Shown here in pieces: positions 1 through 6,701 of a stretch of DNA of 10,642 nucleotides. Source of the DNA: Salinisphaeraceae bacterium UBA4764 (lineage in GTDB: Bacteria > Pseudomonadota > Gammaproteobacteria > Nevskiales > Salinisphaeraceae); contig DHHU01000052.1 in the NCBI GenBank assembly GCA_002403445.1, positions 88,694 to 99,335 of the forward strand, read 5' to 3'. Position 1 is the stretch's first letter. Each line of letters starts with the position of its first letter. The position numbers were made by a program, and so were the translations under genes. The notes beneath the pieces were generated by a model. That model was not told where the DNA came from, ran no database searches, and worked only from the letters and a program-made list of their open reading frames with translations.

Positions 1-86
1 ATAGTCATCTCGACTAACCGAGATAGTTGTCTACATAGAGCGTCTCGACTTCTGAGCCCAATAGTTGGAGCGTGATAGAGCACCAC

Positions 87-112
87 TGCTTGGACCCTCA
101 ATAGACCAAGCA
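87..112. repeat. Perfect 7-bp inverted repeat downstream of the binding-protein gene
   Basis: TGCTTGG (87-93) and CCAAGCA (106-112) are exact reverse complements with a 12-base loop. The repeat lies about 40 bases past the stop codon of the minus-strand binding-protein gene, so it could be a transcript-end hairpin. No T-tract follows in either direction, so I do not call a Rho-independent terminator. A second perfect 6-bp hairpin (ATCTCG at 7-12, CGAGAT at 19-24) lies further out. The remaining bases of 1-151 show no recognisable gene. Confidence 0.35.
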
Positions 113-151
113 AAGCCACTCCTGATGGCAGGCATCTGTCGATAAATCGGA

Positions 152-1027
152 TCAGCTGTTGTTGATACCGGCAAACCAGTCCTTCACGGTGGGTTGATGG
201 TTGGCAAGCCACTGGTTGACGGCATCCTTCTGGCTCATGCCGTTCTGGGTTTTGGCTTCCAGAGTGTTCAAGTCACTCAACTTGATATAAAAACGGTTAA
301 GAAACATGAAAACTTTGGGCGCCTTGTTCGGAAGTGACGGATTTACAAGTGTGTTGACGTGGCCTGCCTTGCCATAGATATTTTTGGGATCCTTCAGGTA
401 TTTGAGATTGAATTTGCTCCAGATCCAAAGCGGGGACCATGCGGTGACGACAATTGGTTTGTGTTGGCCGATGGCACGTTTCAGGCTCGCCGCCATCGCC
501 GCCGTCGATGATGGGGTGAGATGCATGTTCAAGCCGTAGGCCTTGATGGCTTTTTTGGTGCTCATGTTCACACCCGCGCCAGAGCCGACACCGATGACTT
601 GTGAGTTGAACTTGCCCTCTTGGCCTTTCAGATCACTGATGCTATTAGCTTTCACATATTTCGGTACAGCCATTCCGAGTCGCGTGCCGTAAAGATTGGG
701 CCCGAGATTGATCACTTTCGGCCATACCTTCTTGTAATACGAAGCATGGGTCTTGGGTAACCAGGCAGTTAACATGCCATCCAGATTGCCACTCGCAACA
801 GCTTGATACATCGGTCCGGCGATCAGCGATTGAAGTTTGACTTGGGTGTCGAGGTTGTTTTCGATGGCTTGGGCGGCTATTCGTGTGGTCAGCGCGCTTG
901 AGGGCCAGCTTTGAACATAGCCCAGTTTGATCGGTGTGTGGCTGGCGGCTGAGGCAGTAAAGCTTCCAGCTAGTGCCCCAAAGAGGACACATGTCCCAAC
1001 GCAAAACTTGGTGAATACAGTTTTCAT
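152..1027 (-). CDS. Glycine betaine/choline-type ABC transporter substrate-binding protein (OpuAC/ProX-like)
   Basis: This is a periplasmic solute-binding protein of 291 aa that probably delivers a quaternary ammonium osmoprotectant (glycine betaine, proline betaine or choline) to an ABC importer. Residues 1-28 form a Sec signal peptide: a Lys pair near the start, a hydrophobic core and an AxA-type cleavage site near Ala28. The mature protein matches the OpuAC pattern: a GYVQSWPSSALTTRIAAQ start (36-53), DGMLTAWLPKTH (83-94), and a TAWSPLWIW stretch (195-203) whose tryptophans could form the aromatic cage typical of betaine binders. The start is supported by GGAG at 1035-1038 (minus strand), 7 bases from the ATG. 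No permease or ATPase gene is visible next to it, so it is an orphan here; partners could lie beyond position 1. The exact ligand cannot be read from the sequence. Confidence 0.88.
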   Translation of the reverse strand: MKTVFTKFCVGTCVLFGALAGSFTASAASHTPIKLGYVQSWPSSALTTRIAAQAIENNLDTQVKLQSLIAGPMYQAVASGNLDGMLTAWLPKTHASYYKKVWPKVINLGPNLYGTRLGMAVPKYVKANSISDLKGQEGKFNSQVIGVGSGAGVNMSTKKAIKAYGLNMHLTPSSTAAMAASLKRAIGQHKPIVVTAWSPLWIWSKFNLKYLKDPKNIYGKAGHVNTLVNPSLPNKAPKVFMFLNRFYIKLSDLNTLEAKTQNGMSQKDAVNQWLANHQPTVKDWFAGINNS

Positions 1028-1363
1028 GGTTTTTCTCCGTTGTGTATGATCGGCTTCCGAGACTCTATTAAGCCGCTAAGAAACAATAGCAAAAAACCGG
1101 CTACGCGATCGCTTGGCGAGAGGCACGGCCGCGTATCGCATTAGTTTTCAACAGCGAATTGCGTACGTCGCGTTTACCCGTTTTTTAAACATGCTTATTT
1201 ATCTGAGTTATGCGATTCGATTCACCGTTTAGAATTAATGGCTAGGGTGGGTTGAAATATCGTTTGATGAGACAAGAACTTAGCAAGCGCACCAAGTCTT
1301 CGTTGCCAGCCAGTGATATACGCGTTTCGACAAATGACATCTTACATTCACCGGAGTTGACTC
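1028..1363. other. Divergent intergenic region between the binding protein and the dienelactone hydrolase gene
   Basis: This 336-base gene-free stretch must carry promoters for both divergent genes. It is more AT-rich in the middle (about 1180-1260). A TAGAAT hexamer at 1230-1235 could be a -10 element for the rightward gene, but no good -35 hexamer sits at the right distance. Short inverted repeats are present: TACGCG near 1102 with CGCGTA near 1131, and GTTTA with TAAAC around 1170-1190. None is long enough to call an operator. A clear Shine-Dalgarno GGAG lies at 1353-1356 for the rightward gene. I see no RNA gene or ORF of note. Confidence 0.4.
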
Positions 1364-2113
1364 ATGTCCCGTTCAATTGAAATTGCCACCGCTGACGGCA
1401 AAATCGACGGCCATATTTTTGTACCCGCTGACGCATCCAACAACCGGCATCCGGGGGTCGTTTTGTTCACCGACATTGGCGGACTGCGCCCGTGCTATCA
1501 CGACAAGGCGCAGCGTATCGCCGACGCCGGGTATGCTGTCCTGATGCCAAACATTTATTACCGCGATCAGGCCGGACCCGTAGTACCCGAGGGCAAGTCG
1601 TTTCGGGATAGTGATGTGCGGCCGACGCTATTTGAGTATGCTGGCCATCTTACGCCGGGTGCCCAGGCACGCGATTTCGAGGCCCTGCTGACTTCGATCG
1701 ACGCCGAACCCGAATTTGCCGCCGGTCCGGTAGGTGTAACGGGGTACTGCATGACCGGGGCTTTCGCTCTGCGGATGGCTGCTTATCATCCTGATCGTGT
1801 GGCAGCTGCGGCCGGTTTTCATGCCGCGCGACTGGCGGCTGCCGACGACGAGAACAGTCCCGTGCACATTGTCGATCGCATCAAAGCACGCGTCTTTCTC
1901 GGCCACGCAGACGGAGATGAACTCATGCCGCCTGATCAGATCGGCCGACTCGACGCCGCCTTGGCCGCGGCCCACGTAGATTTCACAACCGAATTATTCC
2001 ACGGTGCTGGCCATGGATTTACTGCTAGCGATGCGCCGGTCTATGACAAATCGGCCGATGAACGGCACTACAAGCGTCTGCGCACGTTATTCGAGGAAAC
2101 GTTGAGCCAATAG
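1364..2113 (+). CDS. Dienelactone hydrolase family protein (alpha/beta hydrolase)
   Basis: This is a cytoplasmic alpha/beta hydrolase of 249 aa, the usual size for the dienelactone hydrolase (DLH) family. The nucleophile elbow is GYCMTG (127-132), with Cys129 in place of the serine of most hydrolases, as in true DLH. The acid is probably Asp185 (or Asp183) in GHADGDELMPP (180-190), and the base is His217 in GAGHGF. An early segment, GVVLFTDIGGLRP (31-43), fits the first strand and oxyanion region. GGAG 7 bases before the ATG fixes the start. Family members hydrolyse dienelactones in chlorocatechol breakdown, but many act on unknown esters or lactones. No aromatic-degradation gene is nearby, so the substrate here is unknown. 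It is a single-gene unit, convergent with hslR. Confidence 0.88.
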   Translation: MSRSIEIATADGKIDGHIFVPADASNNRHPGVVLFTDIGGLRPCYHDKAQRIADAGYAVLMPNIYYRDQAGPVVPEGKSFRDSDVRPTLFEYAGHLTPGAQARDFEALLTSIDAEPEFAAGPVGVTGYCMTGAFALRMAAYHPDRVAAAAGFHAARLAAADDENSPVHIVDRIKARVFLGHADGDELMPPDQIGRLDAALAAAHVDFTTELFHGAGHGFTASDAPVYDKSADERHYKRLRTLFEETLSQ

Positions 2114-2121
2114 CGCCAGTT

Positions 2122-2153
2122 GTCGGGGCGAATTAACCGCTCGCCGCGCCGAC
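2122..2153. repeat. Imperfect hairpin between convergent genes
   Basis: GTCGGGGCG (2122-2130) and CGCGCCGAC (2145-2153) pair over 9 positions with one mismatch and a 14-base loop. The hairpin sits 9 bases after the dienelactone hydrolase stop and 18 bases from the hslR stop, a natural place for a shared transcript end. There is no T-tract on either strand, so a Rho-independent terminator is not established. Confidence 0.3.
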
Positions 2154-2170
2154 GTTGTCGAGATGCCGAG

Positions 2171-2593
2171 TCAGCGGTTTTGCTTGAATTGACGTAGTGC
2201 TTCTCGATCCCGGCGATCAGGCCGGCCGCGCGGTGTAGGTGTCGCGTTTTGGGTGATCCGACGCGCTTCGGCTTCCCGTTCACGACGTTGTTTACTGGCC
2301 TCAGTTTCGGTATAGAGCGTCTGGGCGTCCTTTGCCGAGCCGCGTTTTTCACTCACGGCGTCAATATCGACTTCGAAGACCTGCTGGCCTTTGGTTACTT
2401 GCAGGCGATCCCCGGGGGTCAGTCCGCTGGCTGGTTTGGCCTTGGCCCCGTTGATCTCCACCTTGCCGCCCTTGATTGCTGTGTGGGCTAGGCTGCGGGT
2501 TTTGAAAAAACGCGCAGCCCAAAGCCAGCGGTCGATGCGTACTTTGCCGTTACTTCTCTTGTTTGGGTCGTCGTTGTGCTTTCTGGCAGTCAT
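2171..2593 (-). CDS. hslR: Hsp15-like ribosome-associated heat shock protein (S4 RNA-binding domain)
   Basis: This 140-aa protein has an N-terminal S4 RNA-binding fold (about 18-65): VRIDRWLWAARFFKTRSLA (18-36), then GGKVEINGAKAKPA (42-55) and GDRLQV. The C-terminal half is highly charged and ends in RGRPDRRDREALRQFK, very like the E. coli Hsp15 tail. E. coli Hsp15 binds stalled 50S subunits that carry a peptidyl-tRNA and helps recycle them. The reading frame stays open upstream to an ATG at 2647, but I chose the ATG at 2593: it gives the family's usual short N-terminus, and the extra residues look unrelated. No clear Shine-Dalgarno site precedes either start. Its 5' end overlaps the putative start of the small plus-strand gene that follows in the window. 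Confidence 0.9.
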   Translation of the reverse strand: MTARKHNDDPNKRSNGKVRIDRWLWAARFFKTRSLAHTAIKGGKVEINGAKAKPASGLTPGDRLQVTKGQQVFEVDIDAVSEKRGSAKDAQTLYTETEASKQRREREAEARRITQNATPTPRGRPDRRDREALRQFKQNR

Positions 2594-2909
2594 TGCCACA
2601 CTATGGCACTGGTTTTGCAGACAGCCAACCGTGCTCGGACGTTTCAAGCAGAATTACAAGATCCGCATTGATGGAACCGGTGGCCACGTGGTGCGTGGCT
2701 GCCCACCACCCGCATTTGTGCGGGCCGTACGCGACATTGCCAAATTACACTGCATAGACCGGGGGGAAATAGCTTGTCGAGGCACGGGAGGCTCGCGTCG
2801 CTTGCAGTTCTCACGTAATTTTCCCAAGCGAGGACGCCAAGCCATACGCAATGTTTGGCCGGAGTCGACCCCGTCACCACCGACCCCGGGCCGTCGCGCA
2901 CGCGGCTAG
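2535..2909 (+). CDS. Small membrane-anchored protein, probable DUF3634 family
   Basis: This is a predicted protein of up to 124 aa. Residues 4-27 (PLLLLFGSSLCFLAVIATLWHW) form one transmembrane helix. A compact domain follows (about 37-109), with YKIRIDG, HVVRGCPPPAFVRAVRDIAK (51-70), GEIACRG, RRLQFSRNFP (88-97) and RQAIRNVW (101-108). This order (short strand, xVxRGxxPP, helix with DIA, basic strand, FSxxxP, RQxxRNVW) is how I remember DUF3634, a small family of unknown function in gammaproteobacteria. The start is uncertain. ATG 2535 gives the whole helix but overlaps hslR on the other strand by 59 bases; TTG at 2559 or 2574 is possible; none has a good Shine-Dalgarno site. The last 15 residues, after the conserved Trp, are low-complexity Pro/Arg. 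It converges on mvaS with a 12-base gap. The conserved core supports a real gene; the function is unknown. Confidence 0.55.
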   Translation: MRTLPLLLLFGSSLCFLAVIATLWHWFCRQPTVLGRFKQNYKIRIDGTGGHVVRGCPPPAFVRAVRDIAKLHCIDRGEIACRGTGGSRRLQFSRNFPKRGRQAIRNVWPESTPSPPTPGRRARG

Positions 2910-2921
2910 GCTCGAGCTTAC

Positions 2922-4424
2922 CTAGACCGCCGCGGCTTTCATTGCGTCGAATGGCTCAGCGGGAACAAAGCGGTAGTATTCGATACCCTTGTCACAGAAG
3001 TCGGCGGTATGGGTATTACCGATTCGTGCCACCACGAATTCGTCTTTCGCAGGAACCGGTTCGAAATCAACGGTCTGTCCGTCGTGTAAGGCGATATACT
3101 GGGCCTCGGTAAGGTCGACCGGTGTTCCCAGTGCGCTGTCAAAGTTGATTCGCTCAGCGGCCTTTTGCCAACCAGGCACTACTGACATCGGCAGGGCTTC
3201 GGCGGCATCACCACTCCCATAGCCTAGCGTTAGCCACTGTTGATGGGCCAGTAACTCGGAGCCGTCGTTGCGCGCTTCCACGAGTCCAGCGGCCAACCAA
3301 GCCGGCAGGGCGGCAGTGTATAGATTGCCAAGATCACACATCCGTTCACTGCCGAGCGTAAGCTTGTCGGCAACCAGTTTGTCCCAGAATTCAGTCTTGC
3401 GCAGGAAGCGCAACAAATCAGCGGCTTGCGGAAATGCATCGTCACCGCAGGTGCCGCTGGCCACACGTTCGCGCATGTCAGGTGCCGCGTCACTCAGTTC
3501 TGAAAGCACTTCAGCGGCATCGACACCGGCGCGCTCGCAATAGGCTCGAAGTTCTCGCCGGCAATCGGCGTCACCGTCGGCGAGGGCAAACAAATAGGCC
3601 ATGGCCCAGCCCGCTGACGGCATTCGATGATATGGACGATGCATGAAAACATGGTCGACGGCGTGGAAGTAATCGGCACGTCGCCCATTATATTTTTCAA
3701 GCATGTTGTTGATTGCGTGGCGTGTAGCGTCCACATAACAACTCGTGGAATAACGCCCGTTGAACACCGGCAGATCCTGCATCTGGCCGTCGGCGCGAGG
3801 CGCCTGGCCCCGGAAGCGAGCGAAAGGCTTACGGAAGTCGGCAATGCGATAGTCCGAATCGCTTCCGGCATGCGCGAGATCCACTTCTAGCATAGCCGGC
3901 TTGGCTTCAAGGAGCATGGCAACTGCCCCGGCGCCCTGGGTAGGTTCGCCCGTGCTGCCCCGTTCATATTCGGCGATGTCCGCGCAAACCACGATAGCTT
4001 TGTTGTTGGCCCCGTCGGCAGCCAGATAGCGAAGCGCGCCTTTCATGGCATAGACACCGCCAAGGCAGGCGTGTTTATATTCAGGAACTTCACAAGCGCG
4101 AGATAGAGGCTTGTGACCATGATCAACCAAGGCATCGTCCAGCATACCTTTGACGATGACTGCACCTGCCGCATTGTCACTGGAGGATTCGGTGCCGAGT
4201 GCTAGATAGCCTACCGACTGGGGGTCAATATCGTAGGCCTCAATCAGGCGCCACACTGCATTGGCAGCAATAGTATAGACACTTTGTTGCGGCCCACGCA
4301 TTCGAAAACTGCGGCCGATAACCTTCTCGATTTTGCTCCACGGTTGGTCGTTCCACTCGCACCAATCTGCGAGGTTGACGCGATAGGGGGGCAAATATAA
4401 AGCCAGTCCACTGATTCCGGGCAT
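2922..4424 (-). CDS. mvaS: Hydroxymethylglutaryl-CoA synthase
   Basis: This 500-aa cytoplasmic enzyme condenses acetyl-CoA with acetoacetyl-CoA to HMG-CoA, the first committed step of the mevalonate pathway. It has the thiolase-like fold and the three expected catalytic residues: Glu79 in GTESSSDNA (77-85), nucleophile Cys120 in YKHACLGG (116-123) and His262 in FMHRPYHRM (260-268). Other family marks are GEPTQGAGAVAML (159-171), GNLYTAALPAWL (366-377) and GYGSGDAAEA (401-410). At 500 residues it is much longer than Staphylococcus MvaS (about 390), with an insert near 280-350 and an extra C-terminal segment from about 432. AGAGG at 4431-4435 (minus strand) lies 6 bases before the ATG. It is transcribed away from mvaD and mvaK2, the next pathway genes. 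Confidence 0.94.
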   Translation of the reverse strand: MPGISGLALYLPPYRVNLADWCEWNDQPWSKIEKVIGRSFRMRGPQQSVYTIAANAVWRLIEAYDIDPQSVGYLALGTESSSDNAAGAVIVKGMLDDALVDHGHKPLSRACEVPEYKHACLGGVYAMKGALRYLAADGANNKAIVVCADIAEYERGSTGEPTQGAGAVAMLLEAKPAMLEVDLAHAGSDSDYRIADFRKPFARFRGQAPRADGQMQDLPVFNGRYSTSCYVDATRHAINNMLEKYNGRRADYFHAVDHVFMHRPYHRMPSAGWAMAYLFALADGDADCRRELRAYCERAGVDAAEVLSELSDAAPDMRERVASGTCGDDAFPQAADLLRFLRKTEFWDKLVADKLTLGSERMCDLGNLYTAALPAWLAAGLVEARNDGSELLAHQQWLTLGYGSGDAAEALPMSVVPGWQKAAERINFDSALGTPVDLTEAQYIALHDGQTVDFEPVPAKDEFVVARIGNTHTADFCDKGIEYYRFVPAEPFDAMKAAAV

Positions 4425-4445
4425 GAGGACCTCTCACGTTTCATT

Positions 4446-4465
4446 ACGGTGCCATTACGCACCGT
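4446..4465. repeat. Perfect inverted repeat in the mvaS leader
   Basis: ACGGTGC (4446-4452) and GCACCGT (4459-4465) are exact reverse complements around a 6-base loop, CATTAC. On the minus strand the repeat ends 21 bases before the mvaS start codon and just before its Shine-Dalgarno site. It could be an operator half-site pair or a leader hairpin affecting mvaS translation. No regulator is identified for it. Confidence 0.45.
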
Positions 4466-4479
4466 CAATTAATTAACGG

Positions 4480-4509
4480 ATTCTATCAAATGCTGCGATT
4501 TGTTAACCA
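4480..4509 (-). promoter_or_regulatory. Candidate sigma70 promoter for mvaS
   Basis: On the minus strand a -10-like TAGAAT (4485 down to 4480, five of six matches) is preceded, after 18 bases, by TGGTTA (4509-4504, three of six matches to TTGACA). Transcription would start near 4473, so the inverted repeat at 4446-4465 would fall in the 5' leader. The -35 match is weak; this is a candidate only. I found no comparably good promoter for mvaD on the plus strand. Confidence 0.25.
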
Positions 4510-4527
4510 TTGTTGTGGTGCAGCATT
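4489..4527. repeat. Perfect 8-bp inverted repeat between mvaS and mvaD
   Basis: AATGCTGC (4489-4496) and GCAGCATT (4520-4527) are exact reverse complements 23 bases apart. The spacer holds a GTTAAC palindrome (4502-4507). The arms bracket the candidate mvaS -35 element, so the repeat could be an operator shared by the divergent mvaS and mvaD units. It could equally be a weak hairpin. No known operator consensus is recognised. Confidence 0.4.
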
Positions 4528-4675
4528 GGCATCCACGGAGCTGAAAAGTGCCGCGATTAAAAGGCCGCAACGGGACTCGAGGCTGTAAAAGAAGCCAAGA
4601 CAAGGCAAACTATTTGCGCTTAACAATGTTGTTTTTGAAATTTGCCGTGATTCCACCTAGTGATCTGCGTGTTGT

Positions 4676-5656
4676 ATGAATAATGAACTTCGCCAATCGA
4701 GCGCTCGCGCGCATGCCAATATTGCGCTCATCAAATATTGGGGTAAGCGGAATGGACCGCTCAACCTGCCAGCTGTTGGCTCAATATCCATCACGTTGGC
4801 TGAGCTTTATACTGAAACCCAGTTCTCTTGGACCGTCTCGGAAACTGACACTGCAATACTGAACGATGAACCGGATGAAACCGGCCGTATCAGTCGCTTT
4901 GTTGACTTGATACGTAGGCGTGCCGATATAGATTACAGCGCCGCCATTAGTTCGGTGAATAATTTCCCCACTGGGGCGGGCTTGGCATCATCCGCTTCAG
5001 GTTTTGCCGCGCTCACGGTGGCCGGGTGTGATGCCGCCAATCTCAATTTATCGGCGCGTGAACTGTCCATTCTGGCGCGTCAAGGATCCGGTTCGGCGGC
5101 GCGTTCGATCGACGGAGGATTCGTGGAAATGTTTCGCGGCGTGCGTGCGGACGGTGAAGACGCGTTCGCCACGCCACTGGCCGATGCCGATGACTGGCCG
5201 CTAGAAGTCGTGGTTGCCATTACCACCCGGGCGCGCAAGGCGATCGATTCGACGACCGGTATGACCGACACAGCCACCCGGTCAGATTTTTTCGAAGCTT
5301 GGGTTGCCAATGCCGACGGTGATCTCGATGCGGCCCGCGAAGCTATTGCGGCGTGTGATTTCGATGCTCTCGGCGCCCTGGCCGAGCGCAGTTGTTTAAA
5401 AATGCACGGCCTGATGTTGTCGACCGGCAATGGGTTGATTTACTGGTCGCCAGCCACGGTGGCCACAATCCATGAAATACGAAAACTTCGGGCCGATGGG
5501 ATGCCGGTGTATTTCACGATCGATGCGGGTCCGCAGGTTAAGGCGATTTGCGCACCCGGTTATGGCGAGGCGGTGGCCGAGAAGCTCAAGACCGTGCCCG
5601 GTGTTGAAGCTATCCAACGCACCGGCCTCGGGCCCGCAGCCCGTGTTATCGAATGA
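4676..5656 (+). CDS. mvaD: Diphosphomevalonate decarboxylase
   Basis: This 326-aa GHMP-superfamily enzyme performs ATP-driven decarboxylation of mevalonate diphosphate to isopentenyl diphosphate. The signature ANIALIKYWGKRN (14-26) carries the conserved Lys20. The ATP loop is PTGAGLASSASGF (99-110), followed by QGSGSAARSIDGGFVE (136-151) with the conserved Arg143 and then TIDAGPQVKAI (281-291), whose Asp283 matches the catalytic base of known decarboxylases. Its length matches the family. The ATG at 4676 has no clear Shine-Dalgarno site, but the short N-terminus before ARAHANIAL fits homologues. The stop overlaps the mvaK2 start as ATGA, implying translational coupling. With a phosphomevalonate kinase next to it, the classical substrate is more likely than the monophosphate used by some archaeal-type relatives. 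Confidence 0.94.
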   Translation: MNNELRQSSARAHANIALIKYWGKRNGPLNLPAVGSISITLAELYTETQFSWTVSETDTAILNDEPDETGRISRFVDLIRRRADIDYSAAISSVNNFPTGAGLASSASGFAALTVAGCDAANLNLSARELSILARQGSGSAARSIDGGFVEMFRGVRADGEDAFATPLADADDWPLEVVVAITTRARKAIDSTTGMTDTATRSDFFEAWVANADGDLDAAREAIAACDFDALGALAERSCLKMHGLMLSTGNGLIYWSPATVATIHEIRKLRADGMPVYFTIDAGPQVKAICAPGYGEAVAEKLKTVPGVEAIQRTGLGPAARVIE

Positions 5657-6669
5657 TCAGACACCCTATCCGGGTCAGCGCTCCGGGGAAACTGTTTCTG
5701 GTGGGTGAATACGCCGTGCTTGAAGGCGCTCCGGCGTTATTGACCGCAGTCGATCGACGTGCATTTGTCACGCTTACGCCTGCTGAAGGCGGGCGATGGA
5801 CTTTGTATTCGCCGGGTATCGGCCGTGAGTTTTTCGAACTGGCCGAAGATGGTTCGATTCCCACAAGCAGCAGCAGTCAGACGCGTCAGGACTTATCTGT
5901 ATTCGACGCGTGTCGTTCCGAGTGTGCGGCCAAGTTTGGACCACCGGACATTGCATTCGATATCACGATTGATACACGTGCATTTACTGTCGACGGTTAC
6001 AAATTGGGTCTGGGGTCGAGTGCTGCCGTCGCCGCCGCACTTTGTCATGCGCTGGCAGTGGCATCAGGTGTGTCATTGAGCCCCGACGAGTTGACACGCT
6101 TGGCCATTGACAGTCATCGCCGCGCCCAGAATGGATACGGCAGCGGCGGCGATGTGGCTGCCTGCGTTCATGGTGGATTGATCTTTTATCGAACCGGCTC
6201 GAGAACGTGTCAGCTCCACTGGCCCGACACGCTGAAAAGTCTGGTGGTAGCCACCGGGAGTGGTGCGTCGACAACCACTTTGGTCGGACGCGTCCGAACT
6301 TATGCCGAAACCCACCCCGAGGACTACCAACGCTTGATGAAACCATTGGTGAATCTGGCTGAAACAGCGGTTCGGTCGGCGCAATCGGCTGACGCCTTCA
6401 TCGAGTTGTGCCACAACTATTTTGGTGCCCTACAAGCACTCGATGAGCAGATTCAAGCCGGTATTGTCACCGATCGCCATCGCAAACTCGCGCGGGTAAC
6501 GGCCAATAATGGGGCCGTGTTCAAATCATGTGGTGCCGGCGGAGGTGATGTGGGATTGATTTTTGGCGATGCTCGCCAATTGCCGACGTCGTTGGCGCAA
6601 ACGCTTGAATCCCTCGGTGGCAATATCGTGCCATTGGCCATGAACGCTCCCGGTGTGCGTATCGATTGA
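5653..6669 (+). CDS. mvaK2: Phosphomevalonate kinase (GHMP type)
   Basis: This 338-aa cytoplasmic kinase phosphorylates 5-phosphomevalonate to mevalonate diphosphate. GHMP motifs appear in order: APGKLFLVGEYAVLEG (10-25); KLGLGSSAAVAA (117-128), the phosphate-binding loop; QNGYGSGGDVAACVHGG (159-175), whose GSGxDVA pattern is typical of phosphomevalonate kinases and carries the conserved Asp167; and KSCGAGGGDVGLIF (291-304), the C-terminal glycine motif. GEYAVLEG instead of GEHSVVYG, together with the GSGGDVA motif, separates it from mevalonate kinase, which is present in the fusion gene further on. Its ATG lies inside the mvaD stop (ATGA) with no independent Shine-Dalgarno site, so it probably depends on translation of mvaD. 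It converges on mntR with 32 bases between stops. Confidence 0.92.
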   Translation: MIRHPIRVSAPGKLFLVGEYAVLEGAPALLTAVDRRAFVTLTPAEGGRWTLYSPGIGREFFELAEDGSIPTSSSSQTRQDLSVFDACRSECAAKFGPPDIAFDITIDTRAFTVDGYKLGLGSSAAVAAALCHALAVASGVSLSPDELTRLAIDSHRRAQNGYGSGGDVAACVHGGLIFYRTGSRTCQLHWPDTLKSLVVATGSGASTTTLVGRVRTYAETHPEDYQRLMKPLVNLAETAVRSAQSADAFIELCHNYFGALQALDEQIQAGIVTDRHRKLARVTANNGAVFKSCGAGGGDVGLIFGDARQLPTSLAQTLESLGGNIVPLAMNAPGVRID

Positions 6670-6672
6670 ATG

Positions 6673-6691
6673 CCGGCTTGCGGTTAAGCGG
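6673..6691 (+). terminator. Weak stem-loop after mvaK2
   Basis: GCTT (6676-6679) pairs with AAGC (6686-6689) around a 6-base loop, extended by CC/GG past a bulged G. A short TTTT run follows only 8-11 bases later (6699-6702). It lies between the converging mvaK2 and mntR genes, where a terminator is expected, but the stem is too short for more than a weak call. Confidence 0.18.
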
Positions 6692-6701
6692 AGAGTCGTT
6701 T

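Noticed and set aside
2709..2724. Perfect CCCGCA/TGCGGG hairpin read as an mvaS terminator or small RNA
   Set aside because: It falls within the conserved core of the DUF3634-like frame and has no T-tract on either strand, so it is explained as coding sequence.
2644..2901. Minus-strand 85-codon frame between mvaS and hslR
   Set aside because: Its translation lacks any domain pattern, while the plus-strand frame over the same bases shows a conserved-looking core. It is taken as a shadow of that gene.
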